Assembly (NCBI GenBank): GCA_032433765.1
Contig: JAVIAB010000073.1
Coordinates: 58,771,065-58,835,064, forward strand
Direction: 5' to 3'
Origin: Megaustenia siamemsis
Taxonomy: Eukaryota; Mollusca; Gastropoda; Stylommatophora; Ariophantidae
Length of the DNA: 64,000 nucleotides
Positions 38,335 to 48,797 of this stretch are shown here, one piece after another. Below the pieces are notes generated by a model. The model saw only the letters and a list, made by a program, of their open reading frames with translations. It was not told where the DNA came from and searched no databases. Within the stretch, counting starts at the first letter, position 1, and every line of letters starts with the position of its first letter. Made by a program: the position numbers and the translations under genes.

Positions 38335-39350
38335 TTGGTGCTGTCTCCACATCGAAGGTTGGCTACCATGGAGCGCCATTCCACTCTGTCTCTTGCTTTG
38401 ATGGTGCAGATTATCATAGGCTGATTTGTCCATCTTTTGATGTTACTCGTCCATGTTAGTCTTGGTCTGCCTCAGTTACCTTGTATTTTCCCTTCCAATA
38501 TTACTTTTAGTAGGCTGTTGTGTCTTTTAACATGGCCCCAAAATAGCATTTGTCTTGTTTGAATTGTGTTTAGTAGTTTTTTTTTCATTTTTAGTTTTAA
38601 GACTTCATCGTTTGTTTTCTTTTCCTTCCATCCAATTCTACCTATTCTTCTATACATCCATATTTCAAAGGCTTCAATTTTCTGTTTTTGTTTTTTTTGT
38701 CTAATGTCCTTGTTTCTGCACCAGACAGGAATATTGAGAAGTAGTAACATTTTGCTATTCTTAGTTTTAGCCCTGTTGTTATTTGTTTTGATGTTAGTAT
38801 ACTTTTCATAGCATTAAAATTACTTTTTGTCATTCCTATTCTTTTGTTTATTTCAGTTGTACATTTTTCATCACTGGTTATAGAATGTCCAAGGTAGTTG
38901 TAGTTTTGAACTGTCTGAAGGTCTATTCCTTCAATTTGTATATCCACTTGTAGGTTTTGAGTATTTTTTTTGTTTATGATCATAGTTTTAGTCTTTTTGA
39001 TATTCATATGTAGTCCATATTTTTTGCTTGTCATGTTTATTTCATTAAATAATTGTTGTAGATCTTTAGTATTGTCTGCTATTAATACAGTATCAACAGA
39101 ATATAATAGTTTATTGATTATCTATCTTTCCATTAATGTTTAGGCCTGGCATCTCTGTGATGTTTTTAAAGATTTGCTCAGTGTATAGATTGAACAAGTT
39201 TGGTGATAGGATTCATCCTTGTCTTACTCCTCTTTGTATATCAATGGGTGTAGAGTTCTCTTTGTTATATTTTACTATTGATGTTTGCTCCCGGTATAAA
39301 TTACATATTAGTCGTATGTCTGTGTCTTCTAGATTTATATCTTTTAGTCA
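38335..39350 (-). pseudogene. LINE ORF2 remnant, antisense, RT core to 3' end
   Basis: On the minus strand, from high to low coordinates: GVRQGCILSPNLFNLYTEQI (around 39180-39250), KKYGLHMNIKKTKTMIINKK, NYNYLGHSITSDEKC, LSGAETRTL, FWGHVKRHNSL, VILEGKIQGN, and near the end KARDRVEWRSMVANLR. So it holds the RT region around QGCILSP and the complete C-terminal part. Several stops and frameshifts break the frame. The terminal KARDR-E-RSMV block also occurs at 63560-63650. Confidence 0.85.
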
Positions 39351-39351
39351 G

Positions 39352-40060
39352 TCTACAAGAAATGATAGACATAATAGTAGAAGAAAGCAACAAGAAAGGT
39401 CTCAGTCTGAATAGTAAGAAAACAGAAGTAATGATTATATCGAAGAAACAATCATCACCATCATGCAGCATAAAAATAAACGAGACAAATCTGAAACAAG
39501 TACAAACAAATACTTGGGCACAATAATTCCATCAGATGGGAGATGCACCACAGAAATAAAAAGCAGAATAGCTCAGGCCAAAATAGCATTTCAGAAAATG
39601 AAAAATATCTTATGCAACAAATCTATGTCAATAAAAATGAGAAAGAGAGTTCATCGGTGCTGTATAGAACCAATTCTGACCTATGGAAGCGAATCATGGA
39701 CAGCAGACAAACAGATGAAAAGACGATTAGAGGATGGGATTTCTCAGAAGAATGTTGAGAATTCCCTGGACAGATAAAAAGACCAATGAGGAAGTTCTCA
39801 AAGAGGCCAATACAAAAAGGGAGCTCTTAAAAAACATCAGAAAGAAGCAATCAACATTTTTCGGGCACATCATGAGAAGAGGAAAGTTGGAATACTTGGT
39901 TACAACTGGCAAAATAAAAGGAAAGAGAGATCGCGGACGTCAAAGAGAGAAAATACTGGATAGCTTGGTGTCATGGGATGGAAAACAGTCAACAACAGAA
40001 CTGATACGATGCACTGTGGATAGAAGATTGTGCAGGGTACATGATGATGATGATGATAAG
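39352..40060 (+). pseudogene. LINE RT C-terminal half with (GAT)n tail
   Basis: Three successive frames give EMIDIIVEESNKKGLSLNSK, then IPSDGRCTTEIKSRIAQAKI and TYGSESWTADKQMKRRLE, then FLRRMLRIPWTDKKTNEEVL, FFGHIMRRGKLEYL and VTTGKIKGKRDRGRQRE. Frameshifts fall near 39500-39520 and near 39725-39740. It ends in GATGATGATGATGAT at about 40041-40056, the tail style of RTE-like LINEs. It is the best-preserved copy of the family also seen at 26483-27150, 35800-36060 and 42915-43185. Confidence 0.88.
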
Positions 40061-40065
40061 TTGAT

Positions 40066-40235
40066 TATGGTGTATTCTAATAAAAGCTTTGGTGTAGTCT
40101 GTGAAGCAGGCATATATTGGTTTGTTTACTTCTATGTACTTATCAATCAATGCCCACATGCTGAATATGGCTTCTTCTGTTCCACTGTTTCTCCTGAATC
40201 CAAATATATGCTCATCTAATTCAGTATAATACGCC
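40066..40235 (-). pseudogene. LINE reverse transcriptase N-proximal fragment, antisense
   Basis: Minus frame reads FGFRRNSGTEEAIFSMWALI and YACFTDYTKAFIRIHHNQL, matching the RT blocks (Q/E)xGFRxxxGTxxAI and F-D-xxKAFD, with the second catalytic-site Asp replaced. It abuts the tail of the preceding LINE copy. No C-terminal part follows. Confidence 0.8.
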
Positions 40236-41234
40236 TTTGGACCCAACGTATTCTTTTTCACCATAGCATATTCGTTTACCGGGTTGCCTTCCCTCTTTGT
40301 TATTACTCGCTTGGTCAGACCGTTGCCGTGTCTACTACGAGGAATTGGGGTAGGAACTTGACCATGCCCGTTGTGTTTCCAGACGCGAGCAATTACAATA
40401 GTTCGCACACTCCTTTTTGTCCAGGTGCTTTTGGGGTCTTTGTCACAAACTGATTTTTGTCTAGGTGGTGCTTTTGAGATATTTGTCACAGACTGCCTTT
40501 TGTCCAGGTGTTCTAAAATGTTTTGTACCGGTCTTAATATGAGATGCGCATACATTTAGCAGTGAGTATAGCAATACATACATTGTTTTAAACTAATGTG
40601 ACTTCAATGATGAACGCAAAAGTCAACGATCAATTTAAAACAATTTGCGTTTAATATAGAATAAAATTACGCAGAAAAAAATATTTTTTTTAAACAAATA
40701 ATCCTTGTGGCCAACATCACAAAATAAATGTAATAATGATACTGACCTCTAAATTACCATTATTTTATACAAGGTCGATGATTTAGCGTCGTTGAAAAAA
40801 CAACAGACATAAATATACAATGGTATCAACAATTTGGTACAAAGCGCCATTTATGTAACTTTATAGCTATTGTTCGGTGATTTGTTGTTCGTCATCAAAC
40901 GGTAATTGAGAAACCTATTCCAATTGTATTTCTGTTCAAGAACAATGATAAACGTGAATTATGTACATCTCATGTTTGAGGTCACAAAACATACAAACGT
41001 TAGACTAGAATATAAAGTAGACGTGTTAAAGAGACAGGATCAGTGAGTTGTGGACTTAGCAGTCTAACATCTATGAGAACAATCCCCGCAAATGAAGAAA
41101 AAAAAAGCTATGTGTTTAAAATTTGCAAAGCTTGTTTAATAGAAGAGATTTAGTGGAAAATATGGAACAACTGTTAGATCTGAATCGAGATAAGATAAGA
41201 GTTGTTTGTTTTTTTTTTTCTGTCGCTGATCAAC
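40236..41234. other. Gene-free stretch
   Basis: 40413-40545 contains about two and a half copies of a short unit with TTTGTCCAGGTG and TTTGTCACA. The rest is AT-rich with nothing recognised. Confidence 0.45.
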
Positions 41235-41400
41235 GTCTTTTAGGCTTACCCAGTCTTAAATAGGTACCAGATTTTATGCACAAAAAGACGGCACTACCTT
41301 GATATTGGCCACATTACCCACAACATGTCCCAATAATCAAAGAAATAATGAGGTTAACACTATATTCTCTCTACCCCATGAGACGTGGCAGGATATAAAC
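41235..41400 (+). mobile_element. Decayed, 5'-truncated copy of the main SINE
   Basis: Weak but ordered matches to the SINE body: CTTAAATAGGTACCAGATTT, GGCCACATTACCC, GAGGTTAACACTATATTC and the GACGTGGCAGG end. It directly precedes the dispersed repeat at 41401. Confidence 0.6.
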
Positions 41401-41685
41401 GTGAGCTGTGTGTTTCATCCGTTTTGGTTATGTTTGGATATTCCAATTGTTTACGATGAATGATGATATCGTATGGCAGGGAACAGTTGGCTGTGTTCAA
41501 TTTCTGTGCGGTTTCGCCTTATGTCTTTTGGCGTGTGCTGAGGCTGCTATGATGGGGACTACAGCTACCTTTCTTTGTTTAGGAGATGAGTTAGTAATTC
41601 AGATGATTTCACTGGCAAGGGCGGTTGAGCAATTAAGGATTTTAATTCGTTTGCAGTGATACTGGGGCCTTCCATAACCAAAGAA
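41401..41685 (+). repeat. Dispersed repeat, copy 3 of 3
   Basis: Matches 30999-31280 from GTGAGCTGTGTGTTTCATCC through GGCCTTCCATAACC. The 83-codon plus frame inside it is disrupted in the other copy, so it is not a conserved protein. Confidence 0.85.
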
Positions 41686-42389
41686 CCAAAGTAGTACGTG
41701 ACAGGATTCTTTCTTCATCAATGGATGACTTGGTTGCACTTCACCTTTAGCTAAAGTTGAGGTTTTCGGCAACCTAACTATGACGTTAATCAATGCCTAT
41801 TTGTTTATTTGTATTTTTGTCAATAAGAAATACAATTTTCCTAACTGGTTGGACATCAAGACAACCTTACATTTAAGCAGTTTCAACAGATGGTATGTAC
41901 AGCTCTTAAACATGAATACTTTATTTGCTCCTTTGTTCATGTCAGAAATATAATCATTCTGTGATTTCCACTACTTGACTAGAAGTGGCTAGAAATGTCA
42001 ACAAATAGTAAATTTTAATGGCTTTTGCTCTTTAAAAAAACATCTTTTACACATAAAGTGTCAAATCTGCCAATTATTTCACATAATAAACATTAACCTA
42101 TAAACATATCTCTATAATAGAAAATAAGCCCATTTTAGAAGTCACGATTTGTGTCTGTTTATTGTAAAATAGCCTAAAGAAATATTTATTTGAGGAATGA
42201 GAGTTTAAAATAATAGAATAATCTTCAGCTATAGATGCTGAATTATCTGTAGAATAATTATTGATATCCAACGTTTAGATTATAAGAATCATCTGTGCAG
42301 GTAACACATAACGTGTTTACACTGATATAAGTATCAGTAGAGCAGTGACTATTGAACTGGTCTTCAATGACATGAGATCCAGTTCGTTT
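41686..42389. other. No gene recognised
   Basis: AT-rich sequence with no supported element. Confidence 0.45.
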
Positions 42390-42660
42390 CTTCTCGACAG
42401 CTTCTACGTTCACCAAACTTTAAACGGGTACCAGGGATTTTTTACTTGGACGAAATACATCCTGACCTAGTGCTGATCAGTGAGACAGGCATTGTCATAG
42501 AACCCACAAGGAAAGAGAAAGCCAGGGATGTCAAGTAATACATGCAGAAGCGAAGCCATTGAGAGCAGTGACTAAAGAGAAATATAGAAAATGTCGAAGA
42601 GTAAAGGATGAAACACCTTGTTCGCGGCCTATGCTACACAAAGTAGTTGATTGATTGAGA
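42390..42660 (+). pseudogene. Decayed SINE-like segment followed by a LINE 3' end
   Basis: 42400-42490 weakly matches a SINE body (TTAAACGGGTACCAGGGATT). 42580-42640 encodes NVEEWRMKHLVRGLCYTK-like sequence, corresponding to the VxGLCxTxR end common to LINE ORF2. Both are strongly diverged. Confidence 0.45.
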
Positions 42661-42914
42661 AGATCCCATTACTCAAAGCAGATATTTTGAGGGATTAAAC
42701 AAATGGGCACCAACACCACGTTCTTAGACGCACTCGAGTTGTGTCCTTTCTTGTTTCTTGTTGTAGTCTCAGGATTGAATGTCAAACATGGCTTACAGCT
42801 ACATTGCTAGTTCCTGGGAAAATGGTGACAAAATATTAATTTTTTTTTAACTCCAGATTTGAAAGGCGGTTGTCGAAAAGGTTAACTCTTTATCTCCGGA
42901 TCAATAATCATGAC

Positions 42915-43185
42915 GATTCGAAAATACTATCATCATATGTTTGCCTAATGGTGTAGGTGACAGTGTCTCTTCACAACGTTCTACCTCTACAGTTGATTAT
43001 CAGTTTTGTTGTTGGTTTTTCTAGCAAGTCTTCCAAACATTTCTACTAAACTATTATGTTATCCCTGTTTCCCTTTATCTGCTTTTCCCTCAGTTTTTCC
43101 AGTTGTTACAAGCATTCCATCTATCTATCTCTTCAAACCATCGCCCATCGAAATATTTGTTATCTCCTCTTAATGTTTGGTAACA
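42915..43185 (-). pseudogene. LINE 3' fragment, antisense, decayed
   Basis: The plus strand aligns with 26483-26700: a CATCAT tail, GGTGTAGGTGA, the GTTGTTG segment and TTTTTCCAGTTGTTACAA. It is the same family as at 39352-40060. Confidence 0.65.
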
Positions 43186-43800
43186 GGCGTGAAATATGCT
43201 TTGGCTTCTTCTAGAAAGTCCTGGTTACTTTGTTAGGCTGCCAATGGTATTCTCATGTTTCTTCTGTAAATCTACTTTCTTGTCGTCCTCAGCTATTTTC
43301 TTGTTTGATATCAAATTGTCAATGGTCCGAAGGAAAGTCAAAGACAGCTGGATACATAACACCAATCGACGGTTATCAGTATTTCAAGACCTGATCTACA
43401 AAACGAGTGAGAACTATATTTTTCTTGCTAACTTGTCAATGATGTTTGCATAAATTATATTTCTTCTTTGTAATGCATCATTTATCTGATACTTTCCTGC
43501 ATATTTGGTATCTGAAATTAACATCATTCTTATGAAGCTTAAAATATTACACAATCGTACTCGAAACATTATATTCAATATAAAGAATACATTTTTAAAA
43601 ATAATTTCAGCATTATATATATATACATATACATGGAGATAGTGAAACTGATGAGTAGCTTTAAACTATTTTAACCATGATATATAAAATAAGAAGTCAT
43701 TATAAGTCAAACCGGATAAAATGTACGAAACAATATCCTAGTAGGTAACCCTTGATGTTCTAGGAAAGCATGAAAGTCAACGACAGATCCACATCTGTGT
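43186..43800 (-). other. Probable 3' UTR and downstream flank of the minus-strand gene
   Basis: Lies immediately downstream of the stop codon at 43801-43803. AT-rich, with a short TA run at about 43615-43630. I did not find an AATAAA signal on the minus strand close to the stop, so the transcript end is undetermined. Confidence 0.4.
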
Positions 43801-45684
43801 TTACACATAAGCTATTAGTGGAATACGTTGTTGTTTAACGTTTTCTTTTATTGTTGCTTGCCAGCCATGTTTCTCCAGCGCTTGATCAAGATCTTTAAGA
43901 ACTTGTCCAATTTCAGAGCTATAGCTCCTCACACTGTCCCGCCCACTCATGTTCGGCTCCTTCAGATTAGCATCCTTATGGCTGGTGGCTTTATTATTAA
44001 CCCTAAAATGTGTCACAGCTTCAACGGTATTTCCTCTTTCAAAAGTTGGTATTAACTCAGAGACAGATGATCTCCGTATAGGCATTCTACCTCCACTCAA
44101 ACTCTGAAAGTCACTTCTCATTTCTTTGTTTCGTTCTACAGTTTGTTCAGGTTCATTGTCGGTCAGAGAGATTAGAGATTTGGAAATGTATTTTTCTTCG
44201 CGTCTTAGAGAGTTTGGTATATTTGTATTGGAAGCCTCTAGATGATATCCAGAGCGATGCGATGGATAATCAATTTGCTGTTTTGGAACAAGTGATGTCC
44301 TGCTACCATGAAGTGATGTCCTGCTACCATGAAGTGATGTCCTGCTACCATGAATTGATTGTTGTTGTTCAGACAAAGGCATAGTTAACGAAGTAATGGA
44401 TCGAATGTCGTCCTGACTTCTCCTGGAGTAGTTTGAATGAAAGGACGCATCTTGTGCTTTAGCCAGCCCAGAATCTGCCCTTTTGGCAAATACTGTTTGT
44501 GCCATATTTTGTGAATGGGCACTTGAACCGATGGGATTGTAGGTGTTTTGTCTATTATTTGAGCTCGTTTTTGTTTTGTGATTGAGGCCGTCACGTAAAA
44601 ACGGTTGAGGTGATGATTGACTTTCAGGGTGTGTTTGTGAAAGCCAAGATCCACATTCATCCAAAGGCTCCGTCTTTGTTCGCTCCTTTCTTGAAGACTG
44701 TGGATTCATTTTCCTAGTACGTGGGTCCGTATGTCTTTGTTGTATATTCCCAGCTCTGATTAAGGTTAATACAGATTGTTCCTTCAGACCCGACCTAATG
44801 GTTGAGGATAATTTTGGGGTAAATTGTAATTCTGGATCTTCATTATCATCATTACTGTAATCAGGCGATGGTGTAGGCGGTTTAACCAAATTACTCGTGC
44901 TATAACTTTTTGTATATGAACTATGTTGGTATAGATCTGGCTGATTTATAGAATGCGTGATTCTAGGATTGTACCATCTCAATGGCCCCTGTTCTGATAC
45001 GTCATTCTTGCAAATGATATTGCATTCTCTATACTTATCTGTATTTTGATTCATGCTATGCTCACTCCTTGAATTTGGTTTCTTTTCTTCGGGATTAAAT
45101 GCCAGCTGTCTCTGAGGATGAAAGTTATTCCAGGTCATGTGATGTAGTTCATTGTCCTGATCTAAGTCCTGAAAGTTTTCGCAAACACCACTATCATACT
45201 GGTCGCTCCCAGTGTCCGTTCTATATATCTCGTCTTGTTTTGTTTTATGGTAAATATTAACTTCGTTTTGCATTGTGTTTATCCACCTTACTTCTTGCAC
45301 TGGGCTACCTATAATCCAGTTGTTATCACACGCTGCACTTTCACTTGCATCAGTGTTTGCAGGATGCGTTTTAATTATCAAACCGTACGGCTCATAAAAT
45401 TCGCTGGTTGTCGAAACTCGTTTGTTATATTTTGTTTCCTCTATTTTATCATAGAAACCATGAGATTGAGCCATGACGTCATTTTTTACCGCCTCTGGTA
45501 AGTACGTCATCGCTTGGTTCAATCCAGTTACGTCAGTCATTGCTCTCTTTCCGCTCTGAATTTCCTGTGGGGTGTCTTTTTTCATTTCGCCTCTCAATGC
45601 TTTTGGTGTCCCACTTGTCTTGTTTGGCGTCTCCAGAAACGGCGTTGATTCTTCAAATATCAAATGGGAGGAAAACATCTGGTC
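43801..45684 (-). CDS. Last coding exon of an unassigned multi-exon gene
   Basis: A single open frame of 627 codons ends with TAA at 43801-43803 and begins at a splice acceptor: TTGTTTTCTATTTCAG precedes GAC CAG ATG, so the first ATG (45678) is internal, two codons into the exon. The 43-kb-side end is the C-terminus LIAYV. The protein is polar and rich in Ser, Asn, Gln and Arg, with no membrane segment or known catalytic domain, and looks largely disordered. It has three tandem copies of HGSRTSL (DNA 44291-44353), a proline-rich patch KPPTPSPDYSNDDNEDPE, a basophilic-kinase-type site IRRSSVSEL, and a final helix-prone stretch SSEIGQVLKDLDQALEKHGW. This fits a receptor cytoplasmic tail or scaffold, but the family is unknown. 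It joins in phase 0 to 47577-47665. Confidence 0.85.
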   Translation of the reverse strand, partial: DQMFSSHLIFEESTPFLETPNKTSGTPKALRGEMKKDTPQEIQSGKRAMTDVTGLNQAMTYLPEAVKNDVMAQSHGFYDKIEETKYNKRVSTTSEFYEPYGLIIKTHPANTDASESAACDNNWIIGSPVQEVRWINTMQNEVNIYHKTKQDEIYRTDTGSDQYDSGVCENFQDLDQDNELHHMTWNNFHPQRQLAFNPEEKKPNSRSEHSMNQNTDKYRECNIICKNDVSEQGPLRWYNPRITHSINQPDLYQHSSYTKSYSTSNLVKPPTPSPDYSNDDNEDPELQFTPKLSSTIRSGLKEQSVLTLIRAGNIQQRHTDPRTRKMNPQSSRKERTKTEPLDECGSWLSQTHPESQSSPQPFLRDGLNHKTKTSSNNRQNTYNPIGSSAHSQNMAQTVFAKRADSGLAKAQDASFHSNYSRRSQDDIRSITSLTMPLSEQQQSIHGSRTSLHGSRTSLHGSRTSLVPKQQIDYPSHRSGYHLEASNTNIPNSLRREEKYISKSLISLTDNEPEQTVERNKEMRSDFQSLSGGRMPIRRSSVSELIPTFERGNTVEAVTHFRVNNKATSHKDANLKEPNMSGRDSVRSYSSEIGQVLKDLDQALEKHGWQATIKENVKQQRIPLIAYV

Positions 45685-46116
45685 CTGAAATAGAAAACAA
45701 CCTTCAATTCAATTACAACACATTCTTGAATGAGTTAACTGCTTAATATATCGTGCCCAAAAATTATTATTACAATTAATGCTTGATGATTGATTACTGA
45801 GTTGACAGATCTTGACATGAAACGATATCTCAAACCTTATCAAACTTTGATTTCCTTTCAGATTGTATGGGTGAATCTTTATCTTTACCAAGCTATGTTA
45901 TATAATATTCAACAAAAAAGTAGTAGATTATTCCAACCCGCACAAAAGAAATAAAAAACTCCAGGGAAAGGGTAAGCCTTTGACCATTCAACATATTAAC
46001 CGCATCCGTTATATTCTGACATATGATCAAGCTGTAAATAAAGGACAATTTTATACAGGAAAAGGTGCCCAAAGAAAAGTTAACCGAAAATGAAAAGCTA
46101 TATTCCTTTACGTAAT

Positions 46117-47400
46117 ATCTATCTATTGACCTTTCGAGCCGTAACCGGCCCATAGGGCGTAGACCAAGATACACCTTCTCCTATATGAATTTTTGTTCTA
46201 GCAGTTTTCTTTTAAAGATATTTTATTAAATCTCGCCATCTGTCTCTGTTCTGTGCAAACAGTTCTATCTCATTGAGGGAGCCGATTCCTGCTGCTCTTG
46301 CCTCTCTCATCAATGTTCTTCTCAGTGTCTCCCTGGGTCTTCCTCTTTTTCTTTTACCTGTTGTTTCCCATATGAGGGCTTGCTTTGCTATTCGATTATT
46401 ATCTCTTCTCATCACATGTCCAACGTATGACCATCGTCTTTTCTTTATTACTGAAGATATTAGTGGTTGATTGGCGATTTCTCTAATTTCCTCGTTTGTT
46501 TTGAATTCGTTCCATTCTATACCAAGTATTTTCCTTAGACATTTATTTTCGAATGCGTTCAACTTTGTTTCTATATCTCTTGTTGTTTTCCAGCTTTCAC
46601 ACGCATACGTAAGGGTTGATAGTACATTTGATTTGAATAGCCTAAGTTTTGTGTTTGTGCTAATGAGTTTTGATTTCCACAACTTTTCAAGGCTTCTGAA
46701 AGACATTGCTGCTTTAGCCAGTCTGATTCTAATTTCTTTGCTCGTATCCCCTTCTCGATCAATGTGACTTCCAAGATAGATAAAGTGATCGATCTCTTCT
46801 ACTGGTTTGTTTTCCATGTATATTTTGTCACTTGTAGGAATTAAACCTTTCATGACTTTAGTCTTTTCATGATTGACCTCAAGCCCAATTTTGCTGGCTA
46901 TTGATGATAGTTCAATTGTGTTTTCCTGCATCGTTTTTATCTGACTGCTGATGAGAACTATGTCATCAGCAAAGTCGAGGTCCTCCAAATGGTCTCCTTG
47001 TATCCATTCGATGCCTTTATTACCAGTGCAGCATTTCTTCATTATGAAGTCCATAACAATTCCAAATAACAAGGGCGATAAAATACATCCTTGTTTAACC
47101 CCAGTTTCTATTGGGAAACATTCGCTCAGTCCTTCCTCTGTTCGAACTGCACATGTGTAACCATCATACATGTCTTTGATAATATTTATGATTTTTGATG
47201 GTAAACCATATTGCTTCAGAATTTTCCACAAAGAATCTCTATGAATACTATCAAATGCTTTTTTGAAGTCGATGAAGTTAAGTACAAAAGGTTTTTGCTT
47301 TTCAATATGTTCCTCCAATATAAGTCGTAGAGTGAAAATGTGGTCAAGACAGCTTCTCCCTTTTCTAAACCCAGCCTGTTCTTCACGCATTACTGTCTCT
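46117..47400 (-). mobile_element. LINE, 5'-truncated, intact C-terminal RT frame, 11-12-bp TSD
   Basis: A 392-codon open frame (46212-47390) covers RT blocks from EEQAGFRKGRSCLDHIFTLR through FIDFKKAFDSIHRDSLW and GVKQGCILSPLLFGIVMDFI to the catalytic LDFADDIVLIS, then the thumb/C-terminal region WSYVGHVMRRDN and GKRKRGRPRETLRR, ending RWRDLIKYL. A short 3' UTR ends in (ATCT/GATA)n. The element is bracketed by CTTTACGTAATA at 46106-46117 and 47401-47412. The endonuclease and N-terminal RT are missing, so it cannot move by itself. It sits in the intron 45685-47576 in the sense orientation of the host gene. RTE- or CR1-like; clade not resolved. Confidence 0.95.
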
Positions 47401-47576
47401 CTTTACGTAATAGCACAGGGTTAAATTAAAATATTAAACTGTGAAGTAAATCATCTACATGTTCAATAACCGTTTCTCGGGACATTAGTTCTTATTACGA
47501 AAGAGACGTGAGTAGACGATTGCAAAAACTAAAGTCAGTCAAATGAAAATGCAGCTTAAAAAAATAATTTACTTAC

Positions 47577-47665
47577 ATTTCTAATTTCGTAATGTGTCTT
47601 GTGTCTCAGGTCTGGCTGACTGCCTCTGGCATTCAATTCTTCTATGTCTGCACCAGCTGGGCCTT
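47577..47665 (-). CDS. Internal 89-bp exon of the same unassigned gene
   Basis: On the minus strand the acceptor GTGTGTTTTAG precedes AAGGCCCAGC and the donor GTAAGT follows GAAATTAGAAAT. The exon starts with two bases that complete an AAA codon from the upstream exon (phase 1) and ends in phase 0. It encodes GPAGADIEELNARGSQPDLR then HKTHYEIRN without a stop. Phases match both neighbours exactly, which is strong support. At 89 bp, skipping it would shift the frame. It lies between two inverted LINE copies (46117-47400 and 48798-50110). Confidence 0.85.
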
Positions 47666-47959
47666 CTAAAACACACGAAACACAAAAGTGTGTGATACAT
47701 TATATGTTGGGGGTAGGGGGGAGGAGGGGCTGTTGGAGAAGGGAAGGCACACAATGCCGTTTTATAAACGTAATAAACCATATAAATCGCAAATCGCAAG
47801 GGAGAAAATCGTTTAATTTGAAACAATTCTACAGAACAATTCTTAAGAAACCTTGGATAATGAAAACATGAAGTGAAAATGTGTTAAAATATTTAAACAT
47901 TAAACAGAAAATAACTTATAAATACAATTTTACAGAGGAATTAAAAATACTATGACAAC

Positions 47960-48135
47960 GTCAAAATACACATCTGGCTGGAAAGAACAATACTGAAAGG
48001 GGTGATTTCAAGGGGACGAGTCAAGGCTAGACCAAGAAAAAGGTGGTTTCAAAACATCAGAGAGATATTGAACATGACAACAGAAGTGGAAGATCTGGCT
48101 AGAGATAGAGATTCTTTCAGACGGGCTGTATTTGT
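47960..48135 (+). pseudogene. LINE ORF2 C-terminal fragment
   Basis: Plus frame reads SRGRVKARPRKRWFQNIREI then EVEDLARDRDSFRRAV, the GKRxRGRPRKRWLDNI and LARDRDxFR motifs of LINE 3' ends. It lies in an intron, antisense to the host gene. Confidence 0.75.
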
Positions 48136-48699
48136 TGTGTACTTCCAGTCGTTCATACATACGGTGGAAACAATCCTAAATGTTGAAACATTATTACACA
48201 ATTGCGTGGCTTTTTGGAGATCCTTTGGCGCGTCAACATGAGTGATAGGTTTTTCTTTTCTCTCCATTCTTCGCGTTTGTGCATTTAGCTATACGATGTG
48301 AGAATGTTTTAGAATGTGACAATAGTACGAAATGTGACAATGTTATGGAATGTGACAGCTAATGAGATGTGATAGTTCGGAATCAATTTATAGAATGTAA
48401 CCTTTCGTGAATTGTGATAGGTCTATGAAATGTAGCAGGCTTTGAACTGTAACAGGTTATGAGTTTCTAAAGATTTAAAAGAATTCAAGAGCTAAGAATT
48501 GATCACAGTTAATTGTCATTGATTCTTTCGTTGATTTGTCCATTTATGTTTTTTCCTATAAAGATAAAATGCACAGGCTTCTTCTGTTACAAACGCACAC
48601 ACACAGTAATTAGAAGAAGCTGTTTTTTTTAAATATAAAAACTCCTGTGGTTAAAATTTAAATATTTCATGCCACGATTGCATGATCTGTATGTTACGA
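48136..48699. other. Intronic sequence, nothing recognised
   Basis: 48290-48450 shows loose short repetition (AATGTGACA-like and ATGTGATAG-like words), too irregular to call a minisatellite. Confidence 0.4.
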
Positions 48700-48789
48700 G
48701 CATTATATATATAACCTTTGGCGTCCTGACAGACGGTTGATAGCAAACAATCATGATAAATCAATAGTTTGGTAAAAAAATATTAGTGT
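48700..48789 (-). pseudogene. LINE 3' fragment, part 1, split by a later LINE insertion
   Basis: Matches 33345-33435 (GACAGACGGTTGATAGCAA, ATCAATAGTTTGG and the ATTAGTGTATTATGC end). The continuation is at 50119-50270. Confidence 0.8.
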
Positions 48790-48797
48790 ATTATGCT

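Noticed and set aside
41408..41659. 83-codon protein in the dispersed repeat
   Set aside because: The homologous copy at 30999-31280 does not keep the frame open, so it is not conserved coding sequence.
43801..45678. Single-exon gene starting at the ATG at 45678
   Set aside because: A good polypyrimidine tract and AG end six bases upstream of that ATG, and the frame continues into a phase-matched upstream exon, so the ATG is internal.
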